In this document: positions 5,885-8,657 of the stretch, in pieces
Layout of the letters: each line of letters begins with the position of its first letter
Numbering within the stretch: the first letter of the stretch is position 1
Assembly: GCA_017626655.1 (NCBI GenBank)
Contig: JAGAIH010000124.1
Coordinates: forward strand, 1-8,657
Reading direction: 5' to 3'
Length of the DNA: 8,657 nt
Source of the DNA: Clostridia bacterium
GTDB taxonomy: Bacteria; Bacillota_A; Clostridia; Oscillospirales; CAG-272
The notes under the pieces: generated by a model
The model's input: the letters and a program-made list of their open reading frames with translations, nothing else
Database searches by the model: none
Told to the model about the DNA's origin: nothing
Position numbers and translations under genes: made by a program

Positions 5885-7237
5885 ATGAAACAGAAACTCA
5901 CCCCAAAAACACGCAAGCGGCTGATCGTCCTGACCGTGGTGCTGGAGCTGATTTTGGCGGCTCTGGTGATCTACGGCATCGCCAGTGGGATCCTGCTGGA
6001 CTCCCTGGCGGGGGGCATCGTGATCGTCATGCTCCTCCTCATCCCGGTCCTGCTGGTGGCGCTCCTCATCGCCGTGGTCTTTGGCAAGAAGAAGCCTGAA
6101 CCCGCCGCCGAAGCTCCCGCGCCACGGACTGAGGCCCCCTCCGAGGAGGAAACCGCCGTCGGTCGCTTCTGTATGCTGACCCGCATCGAGGAGAACCGCC
6201 ACCGCTACGGCCATCCCCGCTACGATACCACCGTCACCCTGGACCGCTTCTGCGAGGACTTCCGCAACTACGCGTCCTATCAACTGAAATTGTACTACGA
6301 CATCGACGATATCCGCCGCTTCATCGCGGGCATGGCGGTGTCCAAGATCCTCATCCTCCAGGGTATGTCGGGTACGGGTAAGACCTCCCTGGCCCACGCC
6401 TTCGGCGAGTTTGTGGACAACCGCTCCACCGTCATCCCCGTCCAGCCCATGTGGAAGGAGCGCACCGACCTCATCGGCTACTACAACGAGTTCACCAAAC
6501 GCTTCAACGAGACTCTGCTTCTCGAAAAGATGTACGAGGCCAACTACTCCGGGGATATGTACGTCACCGTCCTGGACGAGATGAACATCGCCCGTGTGGA
6601 GTACTACTTCGCCGAGTTCCTCTCCCTCCTGGAGCTGCCTGACCCCGAGGAGCGCTACCTCACCGTGGTCTCGGACACCTGGCCCGGCGACCCCGCGGGA
6701 CTCAAGGACGGCCGCATCAAGCTCCCCGTGAATATGTGGTTCATCGGCACCGCCAATAACGACGATTCCACCTTCGCCATCTCGGATAAGGTCTACGACC
6801 GCGCCATGGTCCTGGACCTGGACCGCAAATCCGAGCGCTTCGTGGCCCCCAAGACAAAGCCCCTCCACATCTCCGCCGACCACTTCGGAAGGCTTGCCGA
6901 CGCCGCCACCAAGGAGTACGCCGTCAGCGCCCGCAACCGCGCCCGTTTGCAGATGCTGGATCAGTACCTCATTGAGCATTTCCACATCACCTTCGGTAAC
7001 CGCATCATGAAGCAGATCAACACCTACATTCCCGTCTTCATCGCCTGCGGCGGAGACGAGCTGGTGGCTCTGGACGATATCCTGGCCAAAAAGGTCATCC
7101 GCAAGCTGGAGACCCAGAATCCCATCTACCTTCGCGGAGCCGCCGAGGGTCTTCTCAATTACCTCGACGAGCTGTTCGGTCCCGACCTCATGACCGCCTG
7201 TAAGGAGGCCATCCAAAGACTCCGCCGTAACGCGTAA
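5885..7237 (+). CDS. Membrane-anchored McrB-like AAA+ NTPase, copy B
   Basis: The product is 450 residues long. The N-terminus is basic (MKQKLTPKTRKR), then two hydrophobic helices (about 13-37 and 44-67) form a hairpin ending in GKKK, so both ends should be cytoplasmic. An Ala/Pro/Glu linker (70-89) leads to the part shared with copy A (90-450). Walker A is GMSGTGKT (160-167), Walker B VLDEMN (Asp231, Glu232), the sensor 1 stretch GTANNDDST (288-296), the candidate arginine finger Arg306, and sensor 2 Arg373. All are intact. Against copy A only six residues differ (A to S, N to D, AK to GR, G to N, R to L), none of them in these motifs. The first 89 residues are unrelated to those of copy A. 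The start is 18 bases after the previous stop, in the same frame, with only a weak ribosome binding site, so translation may depend on reinitiation. Function is as proposed for copy A; having two anchors on one motor suggests two subunit types in one complex. Confidence 0.88.
   Translation: MKQKLTPKTRKRLIVLTVVLELILAALVIYGIASGILLDSLAGGIVIVMLLLIPVLLVALLIAVVFGKKKPEPAAEAPAPRTEAPSEEETAVGRFCMLTRIEENRHRYGHPRYDTTVTLDRFCEDFRNYASYQLKLYYDIDDIRRFIAGMAVSKILILQGMSGTGKTSLAHAFGEFVDNRSTVIPVQPMWKERTDLIGYYNEFTKRFNETLLLEKMYEANYSGDMYVTVLDEMNIARVEYYFAEFLSLLELPDPEERYLTVVSDTWPGDPAGLKDGRIKLPVNMWFIGTANNDDSTFAISDKVYDRAMVLDLDRKSERFVAPKTKPLHISADHFGRLADAATKEYAVSARNRARLQMLDQYLIEHFHITFGNRIMKQINTYIPVFIACGGDELVALDDILAKKVIRKLETQNPIYLRGAAEGLLNYLDELFGPDLMTACKEAIQRLRRNA
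6152..7237 (+). repeat. Long direct repeat, unit B (AAA+ coding)
   Basis: Second unit of the 1086-base direct repeat, offset 3161 bases from the first. Differences from unit A are mostly at third codon positions and are uneven. Tracts identical for 77 to 92 bases (for example those matching 3003-3082, 3252-3328 and 3513-3604) alternate with dense patches, such as nine changes in the 30 bases at 6272-6301. Confidence 0.9.
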
Positions 7238-7250
7238 CACGAAAATTTCA

Positions 7251-7258
7251 AGAAAGGA
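7251..7258 (+). promoter_or_regulatory. Ribosome binding site of the transglutaminase-like gene
   Basis: AGAAAGGA lies 11 bases before the ATG at 7270, a little further than at the two upstream sites. No other start codon in that frame lies between the site and 7270. Confidence 0.65.
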
Positions 7259-7269
7259 CGGTCACGCCC

Positions 7270-8657
7270 ATGTCAAGAGAAAAGCTCATCCGCGTCCTCT
7301 GTATCGCGCTGGTCACCACGGTCCTCGCCCTGGCCTTGATCCTGGTCGTGGCTGTGGCAGGGGGAATGATCGCCTCCCCCTCGGTCCCCGAGGAGGGAGA
7401 CAGCGGCTTCGAGCCCTCCTTCCCCCAGGGGACCTTCGACTCCGGGGATATCCTGGAGTCCCTGGATCCCGACGACTTCACCCGTGAGCCCCACGGGACC
7501 CTCCCCCCCGAGCCCGAGATCACCCTCCCCGAGTGGGAGAGCGACTTCGAGTGGCCGACCCTTCCCCCCACACTGGAGACCGACCCCGACTTCGAGCTGC
7601 CCACCCTCCCCGAGGGCTGGGACACCCTGCCCGAGGAGTGGGAGACCCTGCCCCCCGAGTGGGGCGATGCGGGTGACGGCCTGCCCTTCGACCCCGATGA
7701 CCTGGCAGACCTCCTGGCAGGTCTGAACGGAGAACTGGGACTTCCCCCCGGCGCCCTGGCCGCAGGCGTGGCCTCCCAACTGACCGTCATGGAGATCTAC
7801 GCCGAGCGGGACGACCGCGTCTACCTGATGATGCAGGCCTTTGGCGACTACACGGGACAGGGCTGGAGCGAGGCGGTCGCCTATCCGGGCGAGTCTTATG
7901 GCTACGGCGGGATCTATTGCTATCCCCACTACCACATGGACGCTCTGACACCCTTCATGGGCTACCCCCTCGAGATCACCCCGAAAATGGAGGTCAGCGT
8001 CCTTCCGTACTACCTTACCACCCACGGCAGTGATGCGCTGAAGCTGAACAGCGACGTCAAGGCCGAGGGAGACGGCACCCTCCCCTACACCGTCTACTAC
8101 CGCCCCTACAGCACCTACGCGGGCGCGGATCGGGTGGATCAACTCTTCGCCACCCATGAGCGGGCCTATACGGCCTACGTTACGGAGCGGTACTGCGCCT
8201 TAGATCCCACCACGGCGGCCTACATGGACATGATCATCGAGCGGGAGGGCTTTGACAAGGATGACCCCGACATCATCCAAAAGGTAGCCGCCTACATCCA
8301 AAACTCCGCTGCCTATAACCTTGCCTACGACCAGAACCTGGACCGCGAGCCCAACGTGGCTCTGGCCTTCCTGGGAGCCTACAAGGAGGGCGTCTGCCGC
8401 CACTTCGCCACCGCCGCTACCCTCCTCTACCGCGCCTTGGGCATCCCCGCCCGCTACACCGTGGGCTTCATGACCGACGTCAGCGCGGGGGAGACCACCA
8501 CCGTCAAGGGCATGGACGCCCACGCCTGGGTGGAGGTCTACGTGGAGGGCTTCGGCTGGCAGTACGTGGAGGTCACGGGCTTCCCCGCAGGGGAGGGACC
8601 CACCGAGCCGGGCACGGGTACTGCCCCCGGCACCGGCGGGGACAGTACCGAGCCTCC
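7270..8657 (+). CDS. Membrane-anchored transglutaminase-like protein (3' partial)
   Basis: The frame stays open to the right edge, giving 462 residues with the end missing. MSREKLIR precedes one hydrophobic helix (about 9-36), so the rest should lie outside the membrane. Residues about 38-165 form an acidic Pro-rich stalk with a repeated T-L-P-x-x-W theme (near 85-89, 112-117, 119-124, 126-131); from 9 to 179 the only basic Lys/Arg residue is Arg72. A mixed region (about 166-330) precedes a transglutaminase-like core: GVCRHFATAATLLYRALGIP with Cys376, then DAHAWVEVY with His418, then W-x3-EVTG with Glu434 where many members have Asp. A Thr/Gly/Pro-rich stretch follows, and another membrane helix may lie beyond the window. 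The fold serves in peptidases, cross-linking enzymes and inactive scaffolds, so the reaction cannot be told. The short 32-base gap after AAA+ copy B places it in the same operon, suggesting an envelope-facing effector. The core assignment is strong. Confidence 0.88.
   Translation, partial: MSREKLIRVLCIALVTTVLALALILVVAVAGGMIASPSVPEEGDSGFEPSFPQGTFDSGDILESLDPDDFTREPHGTLPPEPEITLPEWESDFEWPTLPPTLETDPDFELPTLPEGWDTLPEEWETLPPEWGDAGDGLPFDPDDLADLLAGLNGELGLPPGALAAGVASQLTVMEIYAERDDRVYLMMQAFGDYTGQGWSEAVAYPGESYGYGGIYCYPHYHMDALTPFMGYPLEITPKMEVSVLPYYLTTHGSDALKLNSDVKAEGDGTLPYTVYYRPYSTYAGADRVDQLFATHERAYTAYVTERYCALDPTTAAYMDMIIEREGFDKDDPDIIQKVAAYIQNSAAYNLAYDQNLDREPNVALAFLGAYKEGVCRHFATAATLLYRALGIPARYTVGFMTDVSAGETTTVKGMDAHAWVEVYVEGFGWQYVEVTGFPAGEGPTEPGTGTAPGTGGDSTEP

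Noticed and set aside
2751..7237. Ordinary McrBC restriction system
   Set aside because: No DNA-recognition domain and no nuclease motif are visible, and the McrB-like proteins are membrane-anchored, which does not fit a soluble restriction enzyme.
2991..7237. Duplication as an assembly error
   Set aside because: The two units differ at about 60 scattered positions, have different N-terminal coding parts and different downstream DNA, so they are real separate copies.
4133..7240. Very long open frame on the minus strand (about 1035 codons)
   Set aside because: It is antisense to the DUF2357-like gene and AAA+ copy B, rich in Gly/Val/Leu/His as expected from C-ending codons on the other strand, matches no family, and crosses two well-supported genes.

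Overview
The window is GC-rich DNA whose codons mostly end in C or G. It has strong purine-rich ribosome binding sites (AAGGGAGG, AAAGGAG) and an intergenic two-hairpin repeat. Together with the protein families this suggests a high-GC gut-type Firmicute (Clostridia, perhaps Oscillospiraceae-like); that placement is inference, as no marker gene is present. All five genes lie on the + strand with gaps of 19, 128, 18 and 32 bases, so they read as one operon. The first gene enters from the left edge and the last runs off the right edge. I see no RNA genes, CRISPR array, insertion sequence or clear promoter.

Layout. (1) 2-2731: the 3' part of a large fusion protein. It holds the tail of a GH3 N-terminal domain, an acidic linker, a GH3 C-terminal domain, a fibronectin-III-like domain, a two-helix membrane hairpin, and a C-terminal region that aligns by eye, with conserved spacing, to the AAA+ domains encoded downstream but has lost Walker A, Walker B and sensor residues. 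(2) 2751-4076: a membrane-anchored McrB-like AAA+ NTPase, copy A. (3) 4077-4204: a gap with a REP-like double hairpin. (4) 4205-5866: a DUF2357-like (McrC-family-like) protein in which a long coiled coil stands where related proteins carry a nuclease. (5) 5885-7237: AAA+ copy B, whose last 361 residues differ from copy A at six positions but whose membrane anchor is unrelated. (6) 7270-end: a membrane-anchored, probably extracytoplasmic transglutaminase-like protein on an acidic Pro/Glu/Trp-repeat stalk.

How the parts may work together (inference). The two active AAA+ proteins, and perhaps the inactive AAA-like domain of gene 1, could form a mixed ring on the inner face of the membrane, with the DUF2357/coiled-coil protein as its McrC-like partner. 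The transglutaminase-like protein would work outside the membrane. The layout recalls McrBC-type restriction systems, but no nuclease is visible. It also recalls MoxR-DUF58-transglutaminase operons, with the MoxR/DUF58 pair replaced by an McrB/DUF2357 pair. A membrane-bound McrB-like system acting on the cell envelope is the most interesting reading of the window.
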